From assembly GCA_002255575.1 (NCBI GenBank), contig NCAT01000013.1:1-64000 (forward strand): a stretch of 64,000 nucleotides of DNA, read 5' to 3'. Below are positions 26,165-35,693 of the stretch, piece by piece. Position 1 is the stretch's first letter. Every line of letters begins with the position of its first letter. Made by a program: the position numbers and the translations under genes. This DNA is from Acidocella sp. 20-57-95. Lineage in GTDB: Bacteria > Pseudomonadota > Alphaproteobacteria > Acetobacterales > Acetobacteraceae. The notes below the pieces were generated by a model, which made no database searches, was not told the DNA's origin, and was given only the letters and a program-made list of their open reading frames with translations.

Positions 26165-28039
26165 ATGGGCTTGAAGCGCGATAACAAAAAGCAGCCGGGC
26201 TTCACCCGCCGGGCCTTGATGATCGGCACCGCGCAAGCGGCGATTTTTGGCGCCATCGGCGCCCGGTTGTACGGGTTGCAGGTGGAAGAGCACAGTAAAT
26301 ATGCGCTGATGGCTACGCATAATAGCATTTCGGAGCGTCTAACGGCACCGGCGCGGGGTTTGATTACGGACCGGTTCGGGACCGTTCTGGCGGGTAACCA
26401 GCAGCATTGGCGGGCGTTGTTTATGGCGGCCCAAGCGCCCGACCCGGTGGCGGTGTTGGATAATTTCTCGAAGTTGGTGCCGCTCTCGGATGAGGAGCGG
26501 GCGCGGATAACGGCGGATCTGGGTAGCCGGCCTGGCTATATTCCGGTGCTGCTGAAGGATTATCTGCAATGGCCGGATATGGCGGCGTTGGAGGTCAATA
26601 CGCCAGATTTGCCGGGTGTGATCGTGGAGGTTGGCACCAGCCGGGTGTATCCGTTCGGGGCACCGTTTGCCCATGCGGTGGGGTATGTGGCGCGGCCGGA
26701 TGTGGCGGAAGCCAAGGCCAATAATGTGCTGGCCCTGCCGGGCATGCGGGTGGGACGCTCGGGCGTGGAAGCGGCCAATGATGACGTGCTGCGGGGGTCG
26801 CCCGGCTATGTGCAGACCGAAACCAACGTGCATGGCGAGGTGGTGCGCCAGGTGGCGCATGATAACGGCATTCCCGGCCAGACCGTGGCGTTGGGGATTG
26901 ATGCCGGGTTGCAGAATTTGGCGGTGCAGGCGCTCGGCGCGCAATCAGGCGCGGTGGTGATGCTGGATGCGCTGACCGGCGAAGTGCTGGCGATGGTGAG
27001 CAACCCCGGTTTTGACCCAGCGCTATTCGATAAAGGCGTGCCGGCAGAGGTGTGGAAAGCCTGGATGGCCGACCCGATGCACCCGTTGCAGAATAAAGCC
27101 ATCGCCGGGTTGTTTGCGCCGGGCTCGACCTTCAAGCCCACCGTGGCGTTGGCCGCGATGAAAAAAGGCACGCTGACAGCCGATAAGATTCTCACCTGCA
27201 CGGGCTCGTTCCAATTGGGGGACCATGTGTTCTGGTGTGATAACCATGAAGCCCATGGCAGCATTAACGTGACCACCGCGTTGCAGGTGAGTTGCGACGT
27301 GTTTTTCTACCAGGTGGCGCTGGGTGTGGGCGTGGATGATATTGCCGATATGGCCAATACGCTGGGCATTGGCACGGATTTGCAGTTGGATATTCCGCAT
27401 GCCTCACCGGGGTTGGTGCCGACCATCGACTGGGCGGCGGCGCGCGGGATCCATTGGGCGCCGGGGAATACCGTGGTGCAGGGCATTGGGCAGGGCTATA
27501 CGCAGGTAACCCCGTTGGCGCTGGCCACCATGATCGCGCGGGTGGCAACCGGGGTGGAGGTGGGGCCGCATCTGGCGCGCCGGGTGGGCGGGGCGTTGCA
27601 GGATGGCTCTAGCATTGGTGACTGGCCGGATTTGGATGTGGATGACAGGCACCTGGCGGTGATCCGGCAGGCTTTGTTTGAGGTGGTGAATACCCCAAGC
27701 GGGACCGCCTATAATTCGCGGTTGGATTTGCCGAATGTGCAGATGGCAGGGAAAACCGGCACCGCGCAGGTGCATAATAACACCGCCGCGGAAAAGCAGA
27801 AAAATTTTAACGACGCCACGATGGCCTGGGCGGACCGGCCCAACGGGTTGTTTGTGGGGTTCGCGCCGTTTGATGCGCCGCGCTATGCGGTGGCGGTGAT
27901 TGTGGAGCATGGGTTGTTCGGCGCGCAGGTGGCGGCACCGATTGCCAAGCAATTGATGACCTACGCGCTGACCAACGACCCGGCCGGGCGGGATACGCCG
28001 CTGAGCACCAAGGTTTCGGATGCGGGGACGCCGTCGTGA
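26165..28039 (+). CDS. mrdA: penicillin-binding protein 2
   Basis: This encodes 624 residues; the ATG at 26165 is chosen since the longer frame overlaps mreD. A membrane anchor (MIGTAQAAIFGAIGARLYGL) precedes the dimerisation domain, and the transpeptidase domain contains the active-site SxxK in GSTFKPT (serine near residue 323), the SxN motif in SCDVF, and the KTG motif in GKTGTAQV. It crosslinks peptidoglycan during elongation together with RodA. A REP pair occupies most of the 124-bp gap to rodA. Confidence 0.95.
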   Translation: MGLKRDNKKQPGFTRRALMIGTAQAAIFGAIGARLYGLQVEEHSKYALMATHNSISERLTAPARGLITDRFGTVLAGNQQHWRALFMAAQAPDPVAVLDNFSKLVPLSDEERARITADLGSRPGYIPVLLKDYLQWPDMAALEVNTPDLPGVIVEVGTSRVYPFGAPFAHAVGYVARPDVAEAKANNVLALPGMRVGRSGVEAANDDVLRGSPGYVQTETNVHGEVVRQVAHDNGIPGQTVALGIDAGLQNLAVQALGAQSGAVVMLDALTGEVLAMVSNPGFDPALFDKGVPAEVWKAWMADPMHPLQNKAIAGLFAPGSTFKPTVALAAMKKGTLTADKILTCTGSFQLGDHVFWCDNHEAHGSINVTTALQVSCDVFFYQVALGVGVDDIADMANTLGIGTDLQLDIPHASPGLVPTIDWAAARGIHWAPGNTVVQGIGQGYTQVTPLALATMIARVATGVEVGPHLARRVGGALQDGSSIGDWPDLDVDDRHLAVIRQALFEVVNTPSGTAYNSRLDLPNVQMAGKTGTAQVHNNTAAEKQKNFNDATMAWADRPNGLFVGFAPFDAPRYAVAVIVEHGLFGAQVAAPIAKQLMTYALTNDPAGRDTPLSTKVSDAGTPS

Positions 28040-28047
28040 TGGCTTCA

Positions 28048-28150
28048 AACCCGTCATTGCGAGGCGGTATGCCGAAGCCATCCACCTTTTCGCAGACGCG
28101 CCGAGCTAGATGGATTGCCGCAGCACTTGCGGGCCGCGCAATGACGGTTT
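28048..28150. repeat. inverted REP pair between mrdA and rodA
   Basis: AACCCGTCATTGCGAGG...GAAGCCATCCA (28048-28084) faces its inverted partner TGGATTGCCGC...GCGCAATGACGG (28110-28147). It is a classic bidirectional REP arrangement placed inside an otherwise tightly packed cell-wall operon. The same repeat type supplies the 5' end of the TVP38 gene. Confidence 0.85.
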
Positions 28151-28163
28151 GTGGGGGCGCGGC

Positions 28164-29318
28164 ATGAGCGGGTCAGCGCTCTCATTGCACCGGCCGTTTA
28201 AGGACCGCTCCTTCGGGTTGGTGCGGAAATTCCTGCGGATGAACTGGCTGTTCGTCATCTGCGTGTGTGCGCTGGCAGGCGTTGGCTATGTGGCGCTGTA
28301 TTCAGCCGCCGGGGGTGCCACTACGCCTTATGCCAACAGCCAGCTGATCCGGTTTTGCACTGGTCTGCTGATGATGTTTGCGATTGCGATGGTGGATATT
28401 CGGCTGATCGCCAAAACCTCGTGGTTTGCCTATGCGGTGGGCATCGTGCTGCTGGTGGTGGTGATGAAATTTGGCCATACCGGTTTGGGGGCCAAACGCT
28501 GGATCAGCCTGGGCGGTGTGGAAATTCAGCCGAGCGAGTTGATGAAATTATTTCTGGTGCTGGCGCTGGCAGCGTATTTTCATAAAGCCAGCTACGAGCG
28601 GATTGGCAATGTGTTTTTCCTCATCCCCGCGATCGTGGCGATTATGATACCGGTCGGGCTGATCCTGAAGGAGCCGAATTTGGGCACCGCGGTGATTACC
28701 GCCGCGATCGGCTGCACGGTGATGCTGGGCGCTGGCGTGCGCTGGTGGAAATTTGCGATTGTGATTGTGATGATCGCAATTGCCGCACCGGTTTTGTACC
28801 ATCATTTGCATGATTATCAGCGCGCCCGGATTATTACGTTCATGAATCCAGGTAGCGACCCGCTGGGGGCTGGCTATAACATCATTCAGTCGAAAATCGC
28901 GTTGGGTTCGGGCGGCTGGAATGGCCAAGGGTTCTTGCACGGTACGCAGAACCAGTTGAATTTTTTGCCGGAAAAACAGACAGATTTTGTGTTCACCATC
29001 ATTGCTGAGGAGTTTGGCTTTGTCGGCAGTGCAGCCACCTTGGTGCTGTTATTCTCAATTGTGGCAATTGCGCTTTACACGGCGCTGCGCTCTGAGCATC
29101 AATATGGACGGCTGGTTGCGCTCGGGATTGCGACGAATTTCTTTCTATATTGTTTCGTGAATTTATCGATGGTGATGGGGCTGATCCCGGTCGGGGGTGT
29201 GCCGCTGCCCTTGATTTCTTACGGCGGGTCGGCTCTGACAGCGGTGATGTTGGGGTTTGGGGTGCTGATGTCGGTGCATGTGCACCGTGACGCTGAATTC
29301 GCGGTGGATGAGTTCTAG
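28164..29318 (+). CDS. rodA: peptidoglycan glycosyltransferase RodA
   Basis: This encodes 384 residues starting MSGSALSLHRPFKDRS at the ATG at 28164. It is a SEDS protein with about ten membrane helices; recognisable motifs are GHTGLGAKRWISLGGVEIQPSELMKL, LKEPNLGTAV, and near the C-terminus FVNLSMVMGLIPVGGVPLPLISYGGSA. It polymerises lipid II glycan strands with PBP2. It follows mrdA after the REP pair; murI follows by 19 bases. Confidence 0.96.
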   Translation: MSGSALSLHRPFKDRSFGLVRKFLRMNWLFVICVCALAGVGYVALYSAAGGATTPYANSQLIRFCTGLLMMFAIAMVDIRLIAKTSWFAYAVGIVLLVVVMKFGHTGLGAKRWISLGGVEIQPSELMKLFLVLALAAYFHKASYERIGNVFFLIPAIVAIMIPVGLILKEPNLGTAVITAAIGCTVMLGAGVRWWKFAIVIVMIAIAAPVLYHHLHDYQRARIITFMNPGSDPLGAGYNIIQSKIALGSGGWNGQGFLHGTQNQLNFLPEKQTDFVFTIIAEEFGFVGSAATLVLLFSIVAIALYTALRSEHQYGRLVALGIATNFFLYCFVNLSMVMGLIPVGGVPLPLISYGGSALTAVMLGFGVLMSVHVHRDAEFAVDEF

Positions 29319-29337
29319 AATTTAAGTTGGGCATTAA

Positions 29338-30111
29338 ATGATTTTGGTATTTGACTCCGGCATTGGCGGGTTGGGTGTGGTGCGGCAGATCCGGCGCGAT
29401 GCGCCAGAATTGCCGCTGATCTATCTGGCCGATAACGCGCTCTACCCGTATGGCGAGAAATCTGACGAGGTGCTGCTGGCGCGGGTGGTCAAGCTGATCG
29501 GCCAGGCGGTGCAAGCCTGGAAGCCAGAGGCGGTGGTGATTGCCTGCAATACCGCGAGCACGATTGCGCTGGCGGCGCTGCGGCAAGCCTACCGTGTGCC
29601 GTTTATTGGTTGCGTGCCGCCGATTAAGCCGGCGGCGGCGGCCAGTCAGACGCGGCAATTGGGGTTGCTGGCAACGCCGGCCACCATCAGGCGGCCCTAT
29701 TTGCAGGATTTGTTGGAAAAATTCGCTGATGATTGCCAGGTGCACAGCGTGGGCACCGCTTTGCTGGCCGATATGGCGGAGGCGAAGTTTCGTGGTGAGG
29801 CGGTGGATTTGGCGGCCCTGGAAGCGGCGATTGTGCCGATGTTTATGGCAGGTCCCACCATTGATGCGGTGGCGTTGGGCTGCACCCATTATACGTTTTT
29901 ACTCAATGAGCTGAGGGTTCTGTACCCAAGTATTATGTGGTTTGACCCGGCCAGCGCGGTGGCACGCCAAACCCAGGCGGTGGTGGCGCGGCAGGAATTT
30001 GAGCCGGGCGGCCAGCAGCGGGCGTTTTTCACCGCCCCGGTGCCGGACTTGGCCGCCACCAAGGAGGCGTTCAGCGAATACGGGTTTAGTGATGTTGTGA
30101 TTGCGGTTTAG
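29338..30111 (+). CDS. murI: glutamate racemase
   Basis: This encodes 257 residues. The two catalytic cysteines lie in IACNTASTIAL and LGCTHYTFLL; the N-terminal FDSGIGGLGVV and YLADNALYPYGEK are family signatures. It makes D-glutamate for peptidoglycan, which suits its place behind the elongasome genes. The N-terminus is short (MILVFDSGIGG), as in many alphaproteobacteria. Confidence 0.95.
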   Translation: MILVFDSGIGGLGVVRQIRRDAPELPLIYLADNALYPYGEKSDEVLLARVVKLIGQAVQAWKPEAVVIACNTASTIALAALRQAYRVPFIGCVPPIKPAAAASQTRQLGLLATPATIRRPYLQDLLEKFADDCQVHSVGTALLADMAEAKFRGEAVDLAALEAAIVPMFMAGPTIDAVALGCTHYTFLLNELRVLYPSIMWFDPASAVARQTQAVVARQEFEPGGQQRAFFTAPVPDLAATKEAFSEYGFSDVVIAV

Positions 30112-30123
30112 GGGTTGATGGAC

Positions 30124-30145
30124 TAAACTAAGCGGACTTAGTTTA
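30124..30145. promoter_or_regulatory. operator-like inverted repeat before the toxin-antitoxin pair
   Basis: TAAACTAAG and CTTAGTTTA, separated by CGGA, lie 14 bp before the antitoxin start. Phd/YefM antitoxins repress their own operon through such palindromes, so this is the likely autoregulatory site. Confidence 0.72.
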
Positions 30146-30158
30146 CCGGAGCTTTGCT

Positions 30159-30398
30159 ATGATGACCGTGAATATCCATGAAGCCAAGACGCATCTTTCC
30201 CGGCTGGTTGAAGCGGCCGCGAAAGGCGAGGGGTTTATTATCGCCAAGGCCGGTAAGCCAATGGTGAAGGTGATGCCGCTGGAGGACGTGAAACCGGCGG
30301 CGATAAAGCGCTTGGGCTTCATGAAAGGCCAGATCAGCGTTCCCGATGACATCAAGACGCCGTTTGCCAAGGATATTGAGGAAATGTTTGGCCTGTGA
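30159..30398 (+). CDS. Phd/YefM-family antitoxin
   Basis: This encodes 79 residues. The N-terminal DNA-binding fold has MTVNIHEAKTHLSRLVEAAA and GEGFIIAKAGKPMVKVMPLE, the standard Phd/YefM pattern (also seen with VapC-type toxins). The C-terminal part should bind and neutralise the PIN toxin. Start may be ATG 30159 or the adjacent ATG 30162. It overlaps the toxin gene by four bases. Confidence 0.93.
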   Translation: MMTVNIHEAKTHLSRLVEAAAKGEGFIIAKAGKPMVKVMPLEDVKPAAIKRLGFMKGQISVPDDIKTPFAKDIEEMFGL

Positions 30399-30781
30399 GG
30401 CTGCTCCTGGATACGCATCTGCTGATCTGGGGTGGCTATCAGCCGTCGCGTATTTCAACGGCTGGGGCGAGGTTGATTGATGACCGGTCGAACGAGGTTT
30501 TTTTCAGTGCCGCGAGCATTTGGGAAATTGCCATCAAGGCCGGGTTGGTGCGGGCGGATTTTGCTGTGGACCCGCCGGCGCTGCGGGCGGGGTTGCTGGC
30601 GCAGGATTACCAGGAAGTACCGGTCACGGGTGACCATGCGTTGGCAGTGGCTGCATTGCCGCTGCATCACCGTGACCCGTTTGACCGGATTTTGGTGGCG
30701 CAGGCGGCGTGCGAGGGGCTGTGCTTACTGACGATGGATGCGCAGCTAACGTGCTATCCGGGGCATATCAGGCTGGTGTGA
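30395..30781 (+). CDS. PIN-domain toxin, VapC type
   Basis: This encodes 128 residues from a GTG overlapping the antitoxin stop. PIN-domain acidic residues sit in LLLDTHLLIWG (Asp6), SAASIWEIAIKAG (Glu), HHRDPFDRILVAQAA (Asp) and LTMDAQL (Asp). PIN toxins are Mg-dependent RNases that cut tRNA or rRNA. All key acidic positions are kept, so the toxin appears intact. The pair is inserted between murI and leuS. Confidence 0.92.
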   Translation: MRLLLDTHLLIWGGYQPSRISTAGARLIDDRSNEVFFSAASIWEIAIKAGLVRADFAVDPPALRAGLLAQDYQEVPVTGDHALAVAALPLHHRDPFDRILVAQAACEGLCLLTMDAQLTCYPGHIRLV

Positions 30782-30846
30782 GGCCGCATTGCCAGACGAG
30801 AAGCGGGGCGGTTAAACCAAGATACGTGTTTTGAGAGAGTGGATTT

Positions 30847-33429
30847 GTGACCGAGACGCCTGACCGTACCCAAGAGAGCAACGCCCCAAAATATGATTTT
30901 GCCGCCGCCGAGCCAGCGTGGCAGGCGGCCTGGGAGCAGGCCGGGTGTTTTACCGCGCTCGATGTGCCTGCGGGCGATAAGCCGAAATATTACGTGCTGG
31001 AGATGTTCCCCTACCCGTCTGGTAAAATCCATATGGGGCACGTGCGTAACTACACGCTGGGCGATGTGGTGGCGCGCTATAAGCGGGCGCGTGGGTTTGA
31101 TGTGCTGCACCCGATGGGGTGGGATGCGTTTGGCCTGCCCGCTGAGAACGCCGCCCGCCAGCGCAAGACCGACCCGGCTTCGTGGACCTATGCGAATATC
31201 GCCAATATGCGGGGCGAGCTGAAGCGGATGGGGCTGTCGCTCGATTGGTCGCGTGAATTCGCCACGTGCGACCCTGAATATTACGGCCAGCAGCAGCAGA
31301 TTTTTCTGGATTTCTGGAAAGCCGGGTTGGTGGAGCGCAAGCAGAGTGCGGTGAACTGGGACCCGGTGGATAATACCGTGCTGGCCAATGAGCAGGTGAT
31401 CGATGGGCGCGGCTGGCTTTCAGGCGCGTTGGTTGAGCGCAAAATCCTCTCGCAATGGTTTTTGAAAATTACCGATTACGCGCCGGAATTGCTGGCCGGG
31501 TTGAATGACCTGCCGCGCTGGCCGGAGCGGGTGAAGCTGATGCAGGAGAACTGGATTGGCCGCAGCGAGGGCGCGGAAGTGACCTTTAAGCTGGCCGGTT
31601 CGGATGATGGGATTACGGTTTATACCACCCGGCCGGATACTTTGTTTGGCATGAGCTTCCTGGCCATTGCGCCGGAGCATCCGGTGGCAAAGTCGCTGGC
31701 GGAGCGCAATGCAGAAGCGGCGGCGTTTATTGCTGAATGCGCCAGCCAGGGGACATCCGAAGCCGCGATTGAGACCGCTGAGAAGAAGGGCTTCGATACC
31801 GGTCTGTTCGTGGTGAACCCGTTTAACGGCGAAAAATTCCCGGTTTGGATCGCGAATTTTGTGCTGATGGAATATGGCACTGGCGCGATTTTTGGCTGCC
31901 CGTGCGGGGACCAGCGCGATTTGGATTTTGCGCGGAAATATAATCTGCCAGTGCCGGTGGTGGTCTCACCCAAAGCCGGTGAGGTGCCCGAGATTGGCAA
32001 CAAGGCGCTGGATGGTGATGGCTTTATCGTCAACTCCGGGTTTCTCGATGGCATGAGCACCAAGGAGGCCAAGGCGGCGGCGATTGCCAAGCTGGAAGAA
32101 ATTGGCGCGGGGAAATCGGTGGTGAACTGGCGGCTGCGCGACTGGGGGATTTCCCGCCAGCGCTATTGGGGCTGCCCGATCCCGGTGATCCATTGCGAGG
32201 TGTGCGGGCCGGTGGCGGAGACGAATTTGCCACTGGTTTTGCCGAAAGATGTGACGTTCGATAAGCCCGGCAACCCGCTGGATCATCACCCTACCTGGAA
32301 GCATGTAAATTGCCCGCAATGCGGCAAGGCGGCCACGCGCGAGACCGATACGTTTGATACGTTCATTGATAGCTCGTGGTATTTTGCCCGCTTCACCGCG
32401 CCGCACGCAAAGACGCCGACCAACTTGTCGGCGGTCAAGCACTGGCTGCCGGTGGACCAATATGTGGGTGGTATTGAGCACGCGATTTTGCATTTGCTGT
32501 ATGCCCGCTTCTTTACGCGCGCGATGCAGAAAACCGGCCATGTGAGCGTGGCCGAGCCGTTTGCGGGCCTGTTCACGCAAGGCATGGTGACCCATGAATC
32601 CTATAAGGATGCCGATGGGAACTGGCTCTACCCGGAAGAGGTGACCAAACACGCTGACGGGACGGCAACGACCGCCGATGGCCGACCCGTGACGGTGGGG
32701 CGGATTGAGAAAATGTCGAAATCCAAACGCAACACCGTGGACCCAGGTGTGATTATTGAGCGCTTTGGGGCCGATGCGGCGCGGTGGTTTGTGCTCTCGG
32801 ATAATCCACCGGAGCGCGATGTGGAATGGACCGAGACCGGCGCGCAAGGGGCGTTCCGGTTTGTGCAAAGGCTGTACCGGTTGGCCGAGACGATCGCGGC
32901 GGAGCCGAAGGTGGCAAAGCCGGAAACTTTTTCCGGCGAGGCCAAGAAGCTGCGGCAACTGACGCACCGGAGCATTTTGACCGTGACCGAGGCGTTGGAA
33001 ACCTTTGCTTTCAACGTGGCCGTGGCGCGGGGGTATGAGCTGGCTGGCGCTTTGGTTGGCGAAAGCCCAACCGACCCGGCTTTGCTGTGGGCACGGCGCG
33101 AGGCGATTGGTATTTTGGCGCGGCTATTGGCGCCGATGATCCCGCATGTGGCGGAAGCCGTGAATGCGGTGCTGAACCCGGGCGCTGGTTTGGTGGCTGA
33201 GCAAACCTGGCCGGAGGCTGACCCGGCTTTGACCGTGAAGGACGAGGTAACGATTGCCGTGCAGTTAAATGGCAAGCTGAAAGCCACCATCACGGTGCCG
33301 GTGGGAGGCTCTCAGGAAGCCAATGTGGCGATTGCCAAAGCGGCGGCGGCAGGCGCATTAAAGGGCCAGACAATCGTTAAGGAAATTTATGTGGCGGACA
33401 GGATTATCAACTTTGTCGTCAAACCGTAA
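30847..33429 (+). CDS. leuS: leucyl-tRNA synthetase
   Basis: This encodes 860 residues, standard bacterial length, from GTG at 30847. Class I motifs are HMGH in [18 protein letters not shown] and KMSKS in [14 protein letters not shown]. The editing domain shows [21 protein letters not shown] zinc-ribbon-like pair (CEVCGP, CPQCGK) lies in the connective region. It charges tRNA-Leu. Its 3' end overlaps lptE by 41 bases, which is long for this operon type. Confidence 0.97.
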   Translation: MTETPDRTQESNAPKYDFAAAEPAWQAAWEQAGCFTALDVPAGDKPKYYVLEMFPYPSGKIHMGHVRNYTLGDVVARYKRARGFDVLHPMGWDAFGLPAENAARQRKTDPASWTYANIANMRGELKRMGLSLDWSREFATCDPEYYGQQQQIFLDFWKAGLVERKQSAVNWDPVDNTVLANEQVIDGRGWLSGALVERKILSQWFLKITDYAPELLAGLNDLPRWPERVKLMQENWIGRSEGAEVTFKLAGSDDGITVYTTRPDTLFGMSFLAIAPEHPVAKSLAERNAEAAAFIAECASQGTSEAAIETAEKKGFDTGLFVVNPFNGEKFPVWIANFVLMEYGTGAIFGCPCGDQRDLDFARKYNLPVPVVVSPKAGEVPEIGNKALDGDGFIVNSGFLDGMSTKEAKAAAIAKLEEIGAGKSVVNWRLRDWGISRQRYWGCPIPVIHCEVCGPVAETNLPLVLPKDVTFDKPGNPLDHHPTWKHVNCPQCGKAATRETDTFDTFIDSSWYFARFTAPHAKTPTNLSAVKHWLPVDQYVGGIEHAILHLLYARFFTRAMQKTGHVSVAEPFAGLFTQGMVTHESYKDADGNWLYPEEVTKHADGTATTADGRPVTVGRIEKMSKSKRNTVDPGVIIERFGADAARWFVLSDNPPERDVEWTETGAQGAFRFVQRLYRLAETIAAEPKVAKPETFSGEAKKLRQLTHRSILTVTEALETFAFNVAVARGYELAGALVGESPTDPALLWARREAIGILARLLAPMIPHVAEAVNAVLNPGAGLVAEQTWPEADPALTVKDEVTIAVQLNGKLKATITVPVGGSQEANVAIAKAAAAGALKGQTIVKEIYVADRIINFVVKP

Positions 33430-33928
33430 ATTTTGGCCTCTGGCCGGTCTGTTGGTGCTGGCTGGGTGCGGCTTCACGCCGCTATATGGCGGCGATGATG
33501 GCGCTGGTGTGCAGGCGCAGCTTGACCAGGTAAAGATTGCCAATATTCCCGAACGTACCGGGCAGTTGCTGCATGAGGCGCTGGAAGCCCAGATGCAGCG
33601 GGAAGGGGCGCCGACCAACGAATTATACATCCTAAATGTGACCTATGATGTGACGCAGGCCGGCATTGGCCTACAGCAAGATACCTCGATCACCCGCGTG
33701 CGGTTTTATGGTTCGGCGAAATGGCGCCTGAGCCCAATCGGTGCGCCGAACCAGACTTTAACGAGCGGCCAGGCCAGCACCGAAGATGCGCTGAACGTGA
33801 TCGACCAACAATATTTCGCACAGACGCTGGAGACCGGTACAGTGAATAAGCAGGTTGCGCAGGAAATTGCCGCACAGATTGCGCAACAAGTGGCGGTGTA
33901 TTTTAAAACCCATCCGAATGCCGGATGA
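33389..33928 (+). CDS. lptE: LPS-assembly lipoprotein LptE
   Basis: This encodes 179 residues starting [17 protein letters not shown], with AAGGA upstream. The lipobox is [13 protein letters not shown], and the GFxPLY words after the cysteine are typical of LptE. LptE plugs the LptD barrel in the outer membrane and helps deliver lipopolysaccharide. Gene order leuS-lptE-holA is the same as in E. coli. It begins inside leuS and overlaps holA by four bases, so the three genes are tightly coupled. Confidence 0.9.
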   Translation: MWRTGLSTLSSNRKFWPLAGLLVLAGCGFTPLYGGDDGAGVQAQLDQVKIANIPERTGQLLHEALEAQMQREGAPTNELYILNVTYDVTQAGIGLQQDTSITRVRFYGSAKWRLSPIGAPNQTLTSGQASTEDALNVIDQQYFAQTLETGTVNKQVAQEIAAQIAQQVAVYFKTHPNAG

Positions 33929-34932
33929 AAATAGACGCTGGCCGGGTTGAGGCGTTTTTAAAGAACCCTGGTACGGCCAATATTGTTTTAATTTATGGGC
34001 CAGATGCCGGGCTGGTGGCCGAACGGGCATTGACGTTGGTGAAAGCCGTTATTGGCAACACCGATGATGCGTTTAATTATGCTGAATTATCCGAACCATC
34101 GCGGTTGCTGGAGGAAGCGACGGCGGCTTCCCTTATGGGTGGCAGGCGGGCGGTGCGGTTGCGCGATGCCGGTGAGAGTGCGGTCAAGCAAGTTGAGGCA
34201 TTGCTGAAAACATCCAGTGATACGCTGGTGGTTTTGGAAGGCGGCGATTTAACGCCGAAATCTAAATTACGGGCGCTGGCGGAGAAATCGCCCACCATGG
34301 CGTGTATCGCCTGCTACGCGGTGGATGCGGCGCGGTTGCCGCGCGTGCTGAGCGAGCGGCTGCGCGCCTTAGGGGTGGGGATTGATACGGATGCCGCCGC
34401 CTGGGCCGGGCTGAACATGGCCGGGGAGGAGGGCGTGATCCGGCAAAATGTTGAATTACTTTATTTATACGCAGGCGAGGGGGGGCGGCTGAGCCTGGCC
34501 GATGTGCAGGCGGCGCTGGCCGATGGCGGTGAGACCTCGATGCAGGATGCGATTGATGCGACATTGACGGGCGATACGGCAGGTACGGACCGGGCGCTGG
34601 CGTTGGCGTTTGATGCAGGCGAATCGCCGGTGGCAGTGGTGCGTATTTTGTTAGGGGAATTGATGCGGCTGCGCGTGATGGCGGCGCAAATCTCGCCCGG
34701 CAGTTCGATCTCGGACGCGGTCAGCGCGATGCGCCCGCCGGTGTTTTTCAAGCGCGTGCCGGTGGTCACCAAGGCGTTGGGGCTGTGGAGCGTGGCGGCG
34801 TTGACCGAGGCGATAAAGGCGGCGCTGACCGCCGAGGCGGCCTGCAAGACGACCCATGTACCGGATACCGCCTATTGCCGGCAGATGATGCTGGGATTGG
34901 CCTCGCGCGCCCGCAATGCCGGGCGGCGTTAA
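33925..34932 (+). CDS. holA: DNA polymerase III delta subunit
   Basis: This encodes 335 residues. The N-terminal fold begins FLKNPGTANIVLIYGPDAGLVAERA, in place of the Walker-like loop of HolA; DTLVVLEGGDLTPKSKLRALAE and the C-terminal helical domain (VVRILLGELMRLRVMAAQ; KRVPVVTKALGLWS) fit the family. Delta opens the beta clamp within the clamp loader. Last gene of the leuS operon. Confidence 0.9.
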   Translation: MKIDAGRVEAFLKNPGTANIVLIYGPDAGLVAERALTLVKAVIGNTDDAFNYAELSEPSRLLEEATAASLMGGRRAVRLRDAGESAVKQVEALLKTSSDTLVVLEGGDLTPKSKLRALAEKSPTMACIACYAVDAARLPRVLSERLRALGVGIDTDAAAWAGLNMAGEEGVIRQNVELLYLYAGEGGRLSLADVQAALADGGETSMQDAIDATLTGDTAGTDRALALAFDAGESPVAVVRILLGELMRLRVMAAQISPGSSISDAVSAMRPPVFFKRVPVVTKALGLWSVAALTEAIKAALTAEAACKTTHVPDTAYCRQMMLGLASRARNAGRR

Positions 34933-35008
34933 ATTGCCCCCATGCTGTTGGAAATAGCACGCTTCCCCCCACATCAGCCGCACGCAAAGATGATTGAGGG
35001 GATTCGGG

Positions 35009-35635
35009 ATGTTCGGAAAATCAATATTGCTAGGCGTGGCCATGGCTGGCTCGCTGGGCGGGTATGCGGTGGCGAAGGATGGGCCAATCCGCGGGACCAT
35101 CGATAGCGTCACGCGCAGCACGTTGAATATCACCGAAACGAACGGCGCCAAAATCTCGGTGGCGTTGCTGCCGGGTGTAACCGTGATTGATGTGGTGCCA
35201 GGGTCGCTGCGTGATGTGACAACCGGAACTTATGTTGGCACGGCGGCGATGAAGCAGCCGGATGGTACCTACCGGGCGCTGGAGCTGCAGATTTTTCCGG
35301 CAAGCATGGCCGGTGTGGGGCTTGGAACCCAGCCATGGAATTTGAAGCCGCATAGCACGATGACGAATGGCACTGTCGGCGGCATTACCAACAGCACCGG
35401 CACCGTAGGGGCGGTGAGCAAGACCGGCGCTCTGAGTTTGCAGGTAAATGATGGTGCGGGTGTGAAAACGGTGCTGCTGCCAACCTCGGCGCCGATTGTA
35501 ACGTTTGAGGCTGGCAGCGCGGCGGATTTAAAACCGGGCGCGCATGTGATGCTGTTTCCAAAGGTCGCAGCGGATGGCTCGCTCAGCACCGGCCGGATTA
35601 ATGTGGGCAAGAATGGCTTAGTGCCGCCGATGTAG
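35009..35635 (+). CDS. exported protein of unknown function
   Basis: This encodes 208 residues. The signal peptide is SILLGVAMAGSLGGYAVA, with cleavage expected before KDGPIRGT. The mature part is beta-rich with two similar halves: GTIDSVTRSTLNITETNGAKISVALLP near the start and VGAVSKTGALSLQVNDGAGVKTVLLP near residue 135. Each half resembles the small beta-barrel of DUF5666-type periplasmic proteins; that family is a guess. It stands alone between holA and nikR. Confidence 0.65.
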   Translation: MFGKSILLGVAMAGSLGGYAVAKDGPIRGTIDSVTRSTLNITETNGAKISVALLPGVTVIDVVPGSLRDVTTGTYVGTAAMKQPDGTYRALELQIFPASMAGVGLGTQPWNLKPHSTMTNGTVGGITNSTGTVGAVSKTGALSLQVNDGAGVKTVLLPTSAPIVTFEAGSAADLKPGAHVMLFPKVAADGSLSTGRINVGKNGLVPPM

Positions 35636-35693
35636 CGGTTTGTACGATCCGCGCCGTAGATATTCTAGCGGCGGTATGTAAGCTTGACCGGCT

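Noticed and set aside
31966..32967. 333-codon minus-strand frame opposite leuS
   Set aside because: leuS is certain on the plus strand; the antisense product is His/Arg-rich with no recognisable fold.
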